Shown one piece after another: positions 16,312 to 25,659 of a stretch of 64,000 nt of DNA (positions are counted from its first letter, which is position 1; the number at the start of each line of letters is the position of its first letter). Below the pieces are notes generated by a model. It was given only the letters and a program-made list of their open reading frames with translations, was not told the DNA's origin and made no database searches. Source of the DNA: Sphingobium sp. TCM1. Lineage in GTDB: Bacteria > Pseudomonadota > Alphaproteobacteria > Sphingomonadales > Sphingomonadaceae. Location of the stretch: contig NZ_LXVX01000039.1 in the NCBI RefSeq assembly GCF_001650725.1, positions 311,131-375,130 of the forward strand, read 5' to 3'. The position numbers and the translations under genes are program-made.

Positions 16312-16701
16312 ATGGCACGCGAACCCCAGCGCATCAAGCGCCGCGAACGCAAGAACATCTCGGCCGGCGTCGCGCACGTCAACGCCAGCTTCAACAACAC
16401 CATGGTGACCATCACCGACGCCCAGGGCAACGCGATTTCGTGGTCCTCGGCCGGCATGATGGGCTTCAAGGGCAGCCGCAAGTCGACCCCGTATGCCGCC
16501 CAGGTGTGCGCCGAAGACGCCGGCCGCAAGGCCGCAGAACATGGCGTTCGCACGCTCGAAGTCGAAGTGAAGGGGCCCGGTTCGGGCCGCGAATCGGCCC
16601 TGCGCGCGCTGCAGGCCGTCGGCTTCCACATCACCTCCATCCGCGACGTGACGCCGATTCCGCACAACGGCGTGCGTCCGTCCAAGCGCCGCCGCGTCTG
16701 A
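16312..16701 (+). CDS. rpsK: 30S ribosomal protein S11
   Basis: 129-aa S11 from the platform of the small subunit, near the mRNA exit. Family motifs HVNASFNNTMVTITD, GFKGSRKSTPYAAQ and the C-terminal PHNGVRPSKRRRV are intact. It follows rpsM by 75 bases and precedes rpoA by 122 bases, which contain further GC-rich hairpin-forming sequence. Confidence 0.98.
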   Translation: MAREPQRIKRRERKNISAGVAHVNASFNNTMVTITDAQGNAISWSSAGMMGFKGSRKSTPYAAQVCAEDAGRKAAEHGVRTLEVEVKGPGSGRESALRALQAVGFHITSIRDVTPIPHNGVRPSKRRRV

Positions 16702-16823
16702 CACGCAGCGCTGCATGACATGCGGGCGGCGGACGCGTCGCCCGTTTACCCGTTTGCATCGCCGGAATGTCCTGTCGGGTGCAGGATTTCACAAGCGTTC
16801 CGGCCCATCCCCAGGGGAAATAC

Positions 16824-17885
16824 ATGACTGTCAACATGAAGAACTGGCAGGAATTGAAGAAGCCCAACAGCCTCGAAATCAAGGCGTCGGGTGACGGCAA
16901 GCGCAAGGCGACCTTCGTTGCCGAACCGCTGGAGCGCGGCTTCGGCCTGACGCTCGGCAATGCGCTGCGCCGGGTTCTTCTGTCCTCGCTTCAGGGCGCG
17001 GCGGTCACCTCGATCAAGATCGAGAACGTCCTGCATGAATTCTCGTCGCTGGCCGGCGTGCGCGAGGACGTGACCGACATCGTCCTCAACATCAAGCAGG
17101 TCGCGCTCCGCATGGAAGGCGAAGGCCCCAAGCGCCTTCAGCTCTCCGCCACCGGCCCGGCCGTGGTGAAGGCGGGCGACATCAGCGTCGTCGGCGACAT
17201 CGAAGTGATGAACCCCGATCTGGTGATCTGTCACCTGGACCAGGGCGCGACCCTGAACATGGAACTGACCGCCGATGTCGGCAAGGGCTATGTCCCCGCC
17301 GTCGCCAACCGTCCGGCCGATGCGCCAATCGGCCTCATTCCGATCGACGCGCTTTATTCGCCGGTGCGTCAGGTCGCCTACAAGGTCGACAATACCCGCG
17401 TCGGCCAGGAACTGGACTATGACAAGCTGTCGCTGACCGTCGACACCGACGGCACCGTCACGCCGGAAGACGCGGTGGCCTATGCTGCCCGCATCCTGCA
17501 GGACCAGCTCCAGCTGTTCGTCCATTTCGAGGACGCCCTGCCTGCCGCCGCCCCGGCTGCCGGCCATGCCGCCACCACGGCTTCGGAAGGCGAAAGCGAC
17601 GCCAACCAGATCAACCGCTATCTGCTCAAGAAGGTGGACGAACTGGAACTGTCGGTCCGCTCGGCCAACTGCCTCAAGAACGACAACATCATCTATATTG
17701 GCGATCTGGTCCAGAAGACCGAGGCCGAGATGCTGCGCACCCCCAATTTCGGCCGCAAGTCGCTGAACGAAATCAAGGAAGTGCTGTCGTCCATGGGTCT
17801 GCGCCTGGGCATGGACATTCCCGGCTGGCCGCCGGAAAATATCGAGGAAATGGCCAAGAAGCTCGAACAGGAGCTGCTGGGCTGA
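16824..17885 (+). CDS. rpoA: DNA-directed RNA polymerase alpha subunit
   Basis: 353-aa alpha subunit that nucleates polymerase assembly and contacts activators. The N-terminal dimerisation domain contains ERGFGLTLGNALRRVLLSSL. A flexible Ala-rich linker (~residues 235-260) leads to the C-terminal domain with the helix-hairpin-helix (VRSANCLKNDNI...NFGRKSLNEIKEVL). The ATG giving MTVNMKNWQE, preceded by AGGGGA, was chosen over an upstream ATG that adds 19 non-conserved residues. Confidence 0.98.
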   Translation: MTVNMKNWQELKKPNSLEIKASGDGKRKATFVAEPLERGFGLTLGNALRRVLLSSLQGAAVTSIKIENVLHEFSSLAGVREDVTDIVLNIKQVALRMEGEGPKRLQLSATGPAVVKAGDISVVGDIEVMNPDLVICHLDQGATLNMELTADVGKGYVPAVANRPADAPIGLIPIDALYSPVRQVAYKVDNTRVGQELDYDKLSLTVDTDGTVTPEDAVAYAARILQDQLQLFVHFEDALPAAAPAAGHAATTASEGESDANQINRYLLKKVDELELSVRSANCLKNDNIIYIGDLVQKTEAEMLRTPNFGRKSLNEIKEVLSSMGLRLGMDIPGWPPENIEEMAKKLEQELLG

Positions 17886-17892
17886 TCCCTCT

Positions 17893-17920
17893 CCCTTCCC
17901 CGGGTTTGCTCGGGGAAGGG
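17893..17920 (+). other. hairpin between rpoA and rplQ
   Basis: A perfect 10-bp stem (CCCTTCCCCG/CGGGGAAGGG) with an 8-base loop starts 7 bases after the rpoA stop. There is no T-run. It may set the ratio of rplQ to rpoA mRNA through pausing or processing. Confidence 0.55.
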
Positions 17921-18060
17921 CGATCACCGTTCCGGCATTCCGGTGCCCTGCGACGGTGTGAACTTCGCCTGATTTAGGGCAGGGGCATAGGGCGGTGGCC
18001 CATAACACCGCCAGGTCTGGGGTACCTCGCACGGCCCCTTAACGAACGAAGGGAATTATC

Positions 18061-18486
18061 ATGCGTCACAAGATTGGTCATCGCAAGCTGCAGCGCAGCG
18101 CCGGTCACCGCAACTCGCTGCTGCGCAACCTCGCAGCGTCGCTCATCAAGCATGAGCAGATCCTGACCGGCACCGCAAAGGCCAAGGAACTGCGTCCTTA
18201 CGTCGAAAAGCTGATCACCCTCGCCAAGAAGGGTGGCCTGTCCAACCGTCGCCTGGCTTCGGCCCGCCTGCAGGACGATGTGCAGCTGGCCAAGCTGTTC
18301 GAAGTGCTCGCCGAGCGCTACAAGGATCGCAACGGCGGCTACACCCGCGTGATCAAGGCCGGCTACCGCGCTTCCGACGCGTCGCCGATCGCGATCATCG
18401 AGCTGGTCGACCGCGACGTCGATGCCAAGGGCCAGGACTCCGGTCCGGTCCAGGGCGCCGATGCGGACGAGCTGGAAGAGGCTTGA
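18061..18486 (+). CDS. rplQ: 50S ribosomal protein L17
   Basis: L17 of the large subunit, with the invariant opening MRHKIGHRKLQRSAGHR and LLRNLAASLIKHEQI. The conserved body ends near residue 118. The extra acidic tail (ending ADADELEEA) is a lineage-specific extension. A GAAGGGA site precedes the ATG. Last gene of the operon, followed by a strong terminator. Confidence 0.98.
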   Translation: MRHKIGHRKLQRSAGHRNSLLRNLAASLIKHEQILTGTAKAKELRPYVEKLITLAKKGGLSNRRLASARLQDDVQLAKLFEVLAERYKDRNGGYTRVIKAGYRASDASPIAIIELVDRDVDAKGQDSGPVQGADADELEEA

Positions 18487-18529
18487 TTTTTTAACCGGTC
18501 CTGCTGGTTGGGACTGGATGCTTTACCGG

Positions 18530-18570
18530 CAGGCCGCAGCTCTCTAGAGCTGCGGCCTGTTCCGTTTGAA
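18530..18570 (+). terminator. intrinsic terminator of the rpsM-rplQ operon
   Basis: A perfect 13-bp GC-rich stem (18530-18542 with 18547-18559) with loop TCTA is followed by a T-rich stretch (TTCCGTTT). It lies 44 bases after the rplQ stop. Confidence 0.85.
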
Positions 18571-18590
18571 AAGAGTGACGAAAAGAGAGG

Positions 18591-20756
18591 ATGCGCGCCG
18601 CCCTGATCCTGTTGCCGCTGCTGCTGGCGGCGGCCCCGTCGCTCGCCCGGCCCGATGGCGCGACGATCGAGGCCGGCGACAGGACGCTGCGCTATCCCGC
18701 CGCCAGGCGGCTGGACCTGGTGGAGGATCATTTCGGCGTAAAGGTCGCCGATCCCTATCGCTGGCTCGAAAATGACCTGCGCGCCGATCCTGCGGTGCGG
18801 GACTGGGTGGCGCAGGAAAACGGGCTGACCCGCCGCTATATCGACAGCCTGCCGGGCCGCGAGGCGCTCAAGGGCCGGATGCAGGCGCTTTTCGCCCACG
18901 GCCGCTACACCGTGCCCCGCAAGGCGGGCGGGCGCTATTTCTACGGCTATAACAAGGGTCTCCAGAACCAGACGCCGCTTTATGTCCGCGAAGGCATCGA
19001 CGGCGCACAAAGGATGCTGCTCGATCCCAATGACTGGGCGAAGGATGGTGCCAGCGCGCTTGCCGAATGGGCCCCTTCCCCCGACGGCAAATATCTTGCC
19101 TATGCCATACAGGATGCCGGAAGCGACTGGCGCACGCTCAAGTTGCTGGACGTCGACAGTGGCCGGACGCTGGCCGATGCGGTGGAATGGGTCAAATTCT
19201 CGCAGATCGCCTGGGACGGCCGGGGAGAAGGCTTTTTCTATTCCCGCTTCGCCGCGCCGCAGGACGGCGAGGCCTTCCGCTCCGCCACCGAAGATCAGCA
19301 GATTTTCTACCACCGCGTCGGCACGTCCCAATCCCAGGACCAGCTCGTCTACGCAACCCCGGATCGCCCGGCGCTCAGTCATCAGGCCCAGGTGACGGGC
19401 GACGGCCGCTGGCTGGTCATCAGTTCCTTCCAGGGCATCGATCCCCGCCGCGAAATCCATGTCGCCGAACTGACCGGCGGCCCGGTCAAGCCACGTCGGC
19501 TGGTCAAGGGACCGGCCAATGACTGGCGACTGATCGGCAGCCGCGATACGACCCTCTATTTCATCACCGACAGCCGGGCGGCCCATATGCGGGTGGTGAC
19601 GCTGGATGCAGCGCGACCGCGCAAGGGGCCGAAGGAACTGGTCGCCGAGCGGGCCGAAACGCTGGCCGGCGGATCGCTGATCGGCAACCGGCTGATCCTT
19701 GCCTATATGAGCGACGCGCAGACCGTCGCCGAGCTGGTCGAACTGGACGGGCGCAAGGTCGGCGACGTGCCCCTGCCGGGCTTCGGCACCGCGGCCGGCT
19801 TTGGCGGGCGCGCGGGCGATCCCGAAACCTTCTTCAGCTTTTCCGGCTTCGTCACCCCGGCCAGCATCTATCGCTTCGACACGGCAACTCAGCAATATCA
19901 GCTCTTCGCCCAGCCCGACCTGCCCTTCAATCCCGACGATTTCGGGATCGAACAGCGGCTCTACCCGTCGAAGGATGGAACGATGATCCCCATCACCGTC
20001 CTGCGCAAGAAGCGGCTGGCCGATCGCGCCATCGCCGCGCCGACCATTCTCTACGGCTATGGCGGCTTCAACATCTCGCTGACGCCGGGCTATTCGGCGG
20101 TTCGGATGGCGTGGCTTGAGCAGGGCGGCGCCTATGCCATCGCCAATCTGCGCGGCGGGGGCGAGTTCGGCAAGGCCTGGCACGAGGCCGGGCGCGGCGC
20201 GAACAAACAGAATGTGTTCGACGACTTCATCGCCGCGGGCGAGTGGCTGAAGGCCAACGGCTACACGCCGCAGGACGGGCTAGCGATCGAGGGGCGGTCC
20301 AATGGCGGGTTGCTGGTCGGCGCGGTGGTCAACCAGCGCCCCGACCTGTTCGCCGCGGCGCTGCCGGCCGTTGGCGTCATGGACATGCTGCGCTTCGACC
20401 GTTTCACCGCCGGACGCTACTGGGTCGACGACTATGGATCGCCGGACAGCGCCACGGATTTCCCGCTGCTCTACGGCTATTCGCCCTATCACAACATCCT
20501 GTCGGGCAAGGACTATCCCGCCATCCTTGTGACCACGGCAGACACCGATGACCGGGTAGTACCCGCCCACAGCTTCAAATATGCCGCCGCGCTCCAGGCG
20601 GCGGATATCGGATCCCGGCCACGATTGCTGCGGGTCGAAAGCCGCGCCGGCCATGGCGCGGGCAAGCCGGTCGACAAGCTGATCGACGAATATGCCGACA
20701 GCTACGCCTTCCTCGCCCGGTTCACCGGGTTGACGATCCGGGCGAAGCCGGAATAG
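18591..20756 (+). CDS. prolyl oligopeptidase family serine peptidase (S9A)
   Basis: 721-aa exported peptidase that cleaves short peptides after proline. It has a signal peptide (LLPLLLAAAPSLA), the S9 N-terminal segment (RRLDLVEDHFGVKVADPYRWLEN), a seven-bladed propeller, and an alpha/beta-hydrolase domain. Catalytic residues are visible: Ser in GRSNGG, Asp in DTDDRVVP and His in RAGHGAGK. A GAGAGG run abuts the ATG with almost no spacer, which is unusually close. It follows the L17 terminator, so it should have its own promoter, but I see no good one in the short gap. Confidence 0.95.
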   Translation: MRAALILLPLLLAAAPSLARPDGATIEAGDRTLRYPAARRLDLVEDHFGVKVADPYRWLENDLRADPAVRDWVAQENGLTRRYIDSLPGREALKGRMQALFAHGRYTVPRKAGGRYFYGYNKGLQNQTPLYVREGIDGAQRMLLDPNDWAKDGASALAEWAPSPDGKYLAYAIQDAGSDWRTLKLLDVDSGRTLADAVEWVKFSQIAWDGRGEGFFYSRFAAPQDGEAFRSATEDQQIFYHRVGTSQSQDQLVYATPDRPALSHQAQVTGDGRWLVISSFQGIDPRREIHVAELTGGPVKPRRLVKGPANDWRLIGSRDTTLYFITDSRAAHMRVVTLDAARPRKGPKELVAERAETLAGGSLIGNRLILAYMSDAQTVAELVELDGRKVGDVPLPGFGTAAGFGGRAGDPETFFSFSGFVTPASIYRFDTATQQYQLFAQPDLPFNPDDFGIEQRLYPSKDGTMIPITVLRKKRLADRAIAAPTILYGYGGFNISLTPGYSAVRMAWLEQGGAYAIANLRGGGEFGKAWHEAGRGANKQNVFDDFIAAGEWLKANGYTPQDGLAIEGRSNGGLLVGAVVNQRPDLFAAALPAVGVMDMLRFDRFTAGRYWVDDYGSPDSATDFPLLYGYSPYHNILSGKDYPAILVTTADTDDRVVPAHSFKYAAALQAADIGSRPRLLRVESRAGHGAGKPVDKLIDEYADSYAFLARFTGLTIRAKPE

Positions 20757-20810
20757 CGCGCGTCTCAACCCGTCTGGTGTCCGTCATACACCGCTGATAG
20801 TCTCCGACGC

Positions 20811-21869
20811 ATGACTGGGGGAATCGAAGCAGCGGGTGACGCGGTCACCGGAGCGATGCTGGCGCGGGCGGTCGAACCGGGCCATGGCGAATCGCACGTG
20901 CCGGGGCACGGCCCCTGCCTCAATTGCGGCGCGACGCTGGCCGGCAATTATTGCGCCCAATGCGGCCAAGCCGCGCATGTCCACCGCAGCTTCGCCGCCA
21001 TCGGCCATGATCTGGCGCATGGCGTGCTCCATTTCGAGGGCAAGATCTGGACCACGCTGCCCGAACTGGCGCTGCGGCCGGGCAAGCTGACACGGCGCTA
21101 TATCGAAGGGGAACGGGCCAAGTTCGTGTCGCCCTTCGCCCTGTTCCTGTTCACCGCCTTCCTGATGTACGCCATCTTCTCGCTGACCGCTCAAGGCGAA
21201 GGAGGCAAGGCGCCGCAGGCCGTGCAGATGAACGCCGAGGCGCAGGCCGAACTGCGCAAGGAGCAGGAAAAGGCCGATGCCCGTATCCGGAAGATCGAGG
21301 CGGACCTGAGCAAGCCGGGCCTGTCCGCATCGCGCCGGGAGATATTGACCGAAAGGCTGACCGAAGCGCGGGCGGAGCGGAAGGGGCTGACCCTGGCCAG
21401 TGACATCACCGATTCGCTGATGGGCGAGGGCATGAGCGGCGGCGTCGCCAGGACGGTCGGCAAGACGTTGAGCGCCGCCGCGGAAAATCCAGAATTTGCC
21501 TATTACAAGCTCAAGGCCAACGCGTATAAATTTTCCTGGGCATTGATCCTGATCTCGTTGCCCTTCCTGTGGTTGCTCTTCCCTTTCAGCCGCCGCTACA
21601 AGGTCTACGACCATGCGATCTATGTGACCTATTCGATCGCCTTCATGTCGCTGCTCTTCTGCCTGTCGATGCTGCTGACGGCGGTCCATGTGACCAGCGG
21701 CCTAGTCACGCTGGTGCTGCTGCTTTTCGCTGCCTGGCACATGTATCGCCAGTTCAAGGACGCCTATGCGCTCTCTCGCGCAGGCGCTCTCTGCCGGTTG
21801 CCCCTACTCTATGGCTTCGCCTGCGTGTCGCTCTCGCTCTTCTTCACCTTCCTGGTCGTGATGGGGTGA
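20811..21869 (+). CDS. DUF3667 family membrane protein
   Basis: 352 aa. Near residues 36-52 is a zinc-ribbon-like CLNCGATLAGNYCAQCGQ, the DUF3667 hallmark. It is followed by FEGKIWTTLPELALRPGKL, a membrane helix (FALFLFTAFLMYAIF), a charged coiled-coil-like stretch (residues ~140-200) and four or so more hydrophobic helices to the end. Function is not established for the family. It is probably an inner-membrane protein with a cytoplasmic zinc ribbon. Confidence 0.85.
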   Translation: MTGGIEAAGDAVTGAMLARAVEPGHGESHVPGHGPCLNCGATLAGNYCAQCGQAAHVHRSFAAIGHDLAHGVLHFEGKIWTTLPELALRPGKLTRRYIEGERAKFVSPFALFLFTAFLMYAIFSLTAQGEGGKAPQAVQMNAEAQAELRKEQEKADARIRKIEADLSKPGLSASRREILTERLTEARAERKGLTLASDITDSLMGEGMSGGVARTVGKTLSAAAENPEFAYYKLKANAYKFSWALILISLPFLWLLFPFSRRYKVYDHAIYVTYSIAFMSLLFCLSMLLTAVHVTSGLVTLVLLLFAAWHMYRQFKDAYALSRAGALCRLPLLYGFACVSLSLFFTFLVVMG

Positions 21870-21899
21870 CGGTGGGCGTCGGCCCGCTATAGGGCAGGC

Positions 21900-22817
21900 A
21901 TGATCACCTCCCCTCTCTGGCTGCCGGCGACCCTGATGGCGGGCGCGACCCAGGCCTGGCGCACCGCCGTCCAGCGCCGCGTCAGCCACAACCTGTCGCT
22001 CAACGGCGCGGGCCTGGTCCGCTATCTGTACGGCATCCCTTTCGCGCTGCTGCTGCTCGCCCTCTACCGGCTCGCATTTCCCGCACCATGGCCACTGTTC
22101 CAGCCCCATTTCCTGCTCTTCTGTCTGGCCGGCGGCCTGGCTCAGATCATCGCCACCAACTTGCTCATCCTGGCGTTCGGCCATCGCAATTTCGTCGTGG
22201 GCACCGCCTATTCCAAGACGGAGGCGGTGCAGGGCGCTGTCCTGTCCTTCCTGCTGATGGGGGAACGACTGGCGGCACTGACCTGGGCGGGCATCGGGTG
22301 CGGAGTGGCGGGCGTGATGCTGCTGTCCACCGGTGGCCGACGGATGGGACCGGTCGACTTCCTGCGCGCGCTGGCCCAGCCGGCCGCCCTCACCGGCATG
22401 GCGTCGGGCTTCTTCTTCGCGCTGACCGCGATCGGCATTCGCCGCGCGACGCAGCAGGTAGGCGGGGACGACCGCATCCTTGCGGCCTTGATCGTGCTGG
22501 TGGTCACGGTGCTCCTCCAGACGGCAATCCAGGGCGGCTGGCTGCTGGCGCGGGAACGGGGCGAGATGCGCCGGGTGTTGGCCAGTTGGCGCATGTCGGG
22601 GCAGGTCGGGCTGCTGTCCGCGCTGGGTTCAGCCTGTTGGTTCACCGGATTTGCCACGGCGCCGGTGGCGCTGGTGCGCATCGTGGGTCAGATCGAGGTC
22701 GCCTTCACGGTGGCCTTCGGCCACTTCTATCTGAAGGAAAAGATGCAGCGCAGCGAGGGCTTGGGACTGATGCTGGTGGTGGCGGGCGTGATGCTGGCGC
22801 TCGCCGGGGCGCTTTGA
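21900..22817 (+). CDS. EamA/DMT-type transporter
   Basis: 305-aa integral membrane protein with about ten hydrophobic helices arranged as two EamA repeats; the end of the second (VALVRIVGQIEVAFTVAFGHFYLKEKM) matches the family's conserved glutamate-containing helix. Substrate unknown. It differs in sequence from the RarD protein also in this window, so they are not a recent duplication. 30 bases follow the DUF3667 gene. Confidence 0.88.
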   Translation: MITSPLWLPATLMAGATQAWRTAVQRRVSHNLSLNGAGLVRYLYGIPFALLLLALYRLAFPAPWPLFQPHFLLFCLAGGLAQIIATNLLILAFGHRNFVVGTAYSKTEAVQGAVLSFLLMGERLAALTWAGIGCGVAGVMLLSTGGRRMGPVDFLRALAQPAALTGMASGFFFALTAIGIRRATQQVGGDDRILAALIVLVVTVLLQTAIQGGWLLARERGEMRRVLASWRMSGQVGLLSALGSACWFTGFATAPVALVRIVGQIEVAFTVAFGHFYLKEKMQRSEGLGLMLVVAGVMLALAGAL

Positions 22818-22876
22818 GACGAGCCGAACCAGGCCGCTAACGCTTAATTTACCATGGCCCGATAGCCCTTGGCGCA

Positions 22877-24277
22877 ATGAGGGACATGCAATCCGACAAT
22901 GTCGCGCGCGCGGTTATGAAGGTCGCCAAATTGTCCGGCGACCTGGGGATACGCACGCTCGACCTTCAGGCCGACATCAGCGAACTCGCCGATCGGGTGA
23001 CGCAGCAGGCACGCACGATCGAGGCGATCAGCGGCGCGGCCGCACAATTGTCGCAGGATGGTGAGCGCGTGTCGCTGGCCGGGCAGGATGCCCGTGAGAA
23101 AGCGGTCGCCGCCCGTTCCATCATCGACGATTCAGGCCGACAATTGTCGGCGGCGAACAGCAATTTCGTGGACCTGATCGAGCAGGTGAGTCGCATCCAT
23201 GCGCGGCTGGACGGCTTTGGCGAGGCCTTGAAGACGGTCGCCCATGTGACCAGCGTGATCAGCGGCATCGCCAGCCAGACCAACCTGCTGGCGCTCAATG
23301 CCACGATCGAAGCGGCGCGCGCCGGGGACGCCGGACGCGGCTTTGCCGTGGTCGCGGCCGAAGTGAAGAAACTGGCGCAGGAAACCGCCGCCGCGACCCA
23401 GACGATCGAGCAGTCGATCGCCGCACTGACGGGCGAGGCTGGCGGAATGCTGGACAGCATCACCCGTGGCGCCCAGACAGCGCGCACCGCCCAGTCGGAC
23501 ACGCGCAACATAGAGGCGCTGGTCGAGCGGCTGGCGGCGCTGATGCTCGACCTGTCGGGCAACAGCGAGACCGTGGCCCAGCGCATCGGGTCCATGGTGG
23601 GATCGGCAGGCGAGATCCGCACCGGCCTGGCCGCGCTGGCGAGCACGTCGAACGACAATGCAGGCGGTCTGCACCGACTGTCAGGCCGCATCACCAGCGC
23701 CAGCGAAGACACCAATTTGCTGCTGCAATATCTGGCTGAGAGCGGCGTCGACATTCCCGATTCGCCCTATATCCGCTTCTGCCTCGAATCGGCCGAAGCG
23801 GTCGCGGGCGCAATCGAACGTGCGATTATGGAAGGCCGTATCAGCGAGGCGGAGGTTTTCAGCGAAGATTATTCGCCGATCCCCGGCACACATCCCGTCC
23901 AGTATAATCACCCCGTCCAGCCGGTCATGTTGCCCACCGCCCGCGCGCGGCAGGAACTGGCCCGGACCTATTCCGGCCTGTTCGGCATGACCTTTACCGA
24001 CCGCAACGCCTATGGCGCAGTCGCCATGCCCGAGCGATCCCATACGCAGAGGACGGGCGACGATGTATGGAATTCCGAACATTCGCGCCAGGGGCTGATC
24101 TTCGACTTCGCCGACACGCGCGAACAGTGCAAGATCACCCAGCCCTTCTGCATCAAAGCCTATCGCCGCCCAACCGCGGAAGGCGAGATCGTGCTGCTCA
24201 AGCAGGTGATCGCGTCCATCCATGTCCGTGGTCGCCACTGGGGCATATTGCAGATGGCCTATCAGGATCAGGGTTGA
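22877..24277 (+). CDS. soluble methyl-accepting chemotaxis-type receptor with C-terminal sensor-like domain
   Basis: 466 aa with no transmembrane segment. The chemoreceptor signalling hairpin lies at residues ~125-170 (GIASQTNLLALNATIEAARAG...GFAVVAAEVKKLA), and coiled coil covers ~35-290. After it comes a globular region (~300-466) with YNHP, DRNAYG, the short IFDFAD, and RGRHWG near the end. I recall this as a C-terminal domain common in cytoplasmic chemoreceptors of proteobacteria; its ligand is unknown. Most receptors place the sensor before the signalling part, so the order is reversed. No che genes are nearby. Confidence 0.88.
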   Translation: MRDMQSDNVARAVMKVAKLSGDLGIRTLDLQADISELADRVTQQARTIEAISGAAAQLSQDGERVSLAGQDAREKAVAARSIIDDSGRQLSAANSNFVDLIEQVSRIHARLDGFGEALKTVAHVTSVISGIASQTNLLALNATIEAARAGDAGRGFAVVAAEVKKLAQETAAATQTIEQSIAALTGEAGGMLDSITRGAQTARTAQSDTRNIEALVERLAALMLDLSGNSETVAQRIGSMVGSAGEIRTGLAALASTSNDNAGGLHRLSGRITSASEDTNLLLQYLAESGVDIPDSPYIRFCLESAEAVAGAIERAIMEGRISEAEVFSEDYSPIPGTHPVQYNHPVQPVMLPTARARQELARTYSGLFGMTFTDRNAYGAVAMPERSHTQRTGDDVWNSEHSRQGLIFDFADTREQCKITQPFCIKAYRRPTAEGEIVLLKQVIASIHVRGRHWGILQMAYQDQG

Positions 24278-24452
24278 GCAGCGGGGCAGCGTTCCAGTAG
24301 CAGGCCGGCCCCCGGACAGGGATTTTCATTCGCGCTCTGCTGCGGACAGCAGTGGATCGGCCTCGATTGCCGTCAGGCGGACGCGCAGCTTCCGGTTCAA
24401 AATCAGGTGCCGCATCACGAAATGCGGGGCGCTACGGCCACCGGCCGGGTCA

Positions 24453-24486
24453 AAGGAAAAGGGGCCGCCCGACTGGACGACCCCTT
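24453..24486 (-). terminator. intrinsic terminator of the cold-shock gene
   Basis: On the minus strand, a 12-bp stem including two G-T pairs (arms 24475-24486 and 24459-24470) with a 4-base loop is followed by TTTTCCTTT. It lies about 45 bases after the stop of the cold-shock protein gene. Confidence 0.7.
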
Positions 24487-24530
24487 CCCTATCCTCTCCC
24501 CTGTAACAGGGATGATGCTTGTAGCGCGCT

Positions 24531-25379
24531 TCAGTCGGCCTTCGACTGCAGGTTCACCGCAGCATATTTGCCGCGACGATCGACTTCCAGTTCGAAGTCG
24601 AGGCGATCGCCCTCGTTAAGGGCGCCCATGCCCGCACGCTCGACCGCACTGATATGCACGAAGGCATCAGGCTGGCCATCATCGCGCTGGATGAAGCCAA
24701 AGCCCTTCATCGCGTTGAAGAACTTGACCGTGCCGCTGGCGCGTTCGCCGGTCAGCTGGCGCTGCGGGCCACGATCGGCGCCGCCGAAGCCACCACGATC
24801 ACCGCCGAAGCCACCCGCACGCGGTTCGCGCGGTTCGCGCGGCGCACGATCGGTGACCGGGAGCGGTTCGCCTTCGATCACCAGATCGGTAGCCGACACC
24901 TTGCCGCCACGATCGACCAGGGTGAAACCGAGCGGCTGCCCTTCGGCCAGACCCGTCAGGCCAGCCTGTTCGACCGCGCTGATGTGAACGAAAACGTCCT
25001 CACCGCCATCGTCACGAACGATGAAGCCAAAACCCTTCTGGCCATTGAAGAATTTGACGACGCCCTTGCCTTCGCCAACAACCTGGGCGGGCATCCCGCG
25101 GCCACCGCCGCCGCCGCCGCCGAAGCCGCCACCACCGCCGCCGCCGAAGCCGCCGCGGCCACCGCCGCCGCCGCCGCCACCGAAGCCACCGCGGTCACCG
25201 CCGCCGAAACCGCCACGATCACCGCCGCCGAAACCGCCGCCGCCGCCGAAGCCGCCGCGATCACCGCCGAAGCCGCCACCGAAACCACCGCGGCTGCCCT
25301 GATCGTAGAAATTGTCGTCGCCGAAACCGTCGCGCTTGTCCTTGCCGCGCCCGCCGCGGCGACCTCTATCAAAACTCAT
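24531..25379 (-). CDS. two-domain cold-shock protein with N-terminal RGG/FGG-rich region
   Basis: 282 aa. Two cold-shock (OB-fold, single-strand RNA/DNA binding) domains, ~104-168 and ~214-278, both carry RNP1 (KGFGFI) and RNP2 (VFVHIS or AFVHIS). The first ~95 residues are a basic start followed by a Gly-rich RGG/FGGG tract, and a second short FGGDRGG linker separates the domains. Such tracts are typically disordered RNA-binding regions. Duplicated CSDs are usual in alphaproteobacteria; the long Gly-rich head is unusual. The leader is about 100 bases or more, with no strong ribosome binding site. Confidence 0.93.
   Translation of the reverse strand: MSFDRGRRGGRGKDKRDGFGDDNFYDQGSRGGFGGGFGGDRGGFGGGGGFGGGDRGGFGGGDRGGFGGGGGGGGRGGFGGGGGGGFGGGGGGGRGMPAQVVGEGKGVVKFFNGQKGFGFIVRDDGGEDVFVHISAVEQAGLTGLAEGQPLGFTLVDRGGKVSATDLVIEGEPLPVTDRAPREPREPRAGGFGGDRGGFGGADRGPQRQLTGERASGTVKFFNAMKGFGFIQRDDGQPDAFVHISAVERAGMGALNEGDRLDFELEVDRRGKYAAVNLQSKAD
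25097..25290. repeat. GC-rich triplet/nonamer tract inside the cold-shock gene
   Basis: About 190 bases built from CCG/GCC triplets and recurring CCGCCGAAGCCGCC-like units encode the Gly-rich region. All units are multiples of three, so slippage would change tract length without shifting frame. Confidence 0.8.
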
Positions 25380-25659
25380 GCCCTGTTAGTCACTTTCGCT
25401 TCGCCCCAAGACCAATCGGACAAACATGTCGGGCGAATGACATGCAGAATCCACCGCAAAGGCGGGTTTGAGAATCACTATATCAACTTTTCAGGGCAGC
25501 GCGAATGATTTTCACCGGAGCGGTCCTGTTCCGTTCCGATTGGCGCCAATCGGCCGATTTACACGCATCTCGGCGCGAAAATCCAGCATTCGGCCGCATG
25601 TTGTGCCACGCGCAAAGCCTTGATTGCGGTGCGACGGGTTTCGCCATAGAGGGGAGCGC
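25380..25659. other. divergent intergenic region, cold-shock gene / RNase D-like gene
   Basis: 280 bases without a supported gene. The left part is the leader of the cold-shock gene, with an A/T-rich patch (TATAGT on the minus strand near 25475-25485) that may be its -10. The right part ends with AGGGGAG, the ribosome binding site of the exonuclease gene. I see no further clear element. Confidence 0.4.

Noticed and set aside
25097..25290. CRISPR-like or minisatellite array
   Set aside because: The repeats are short glycine-codon units inside the cold-shock gene with no spacers.
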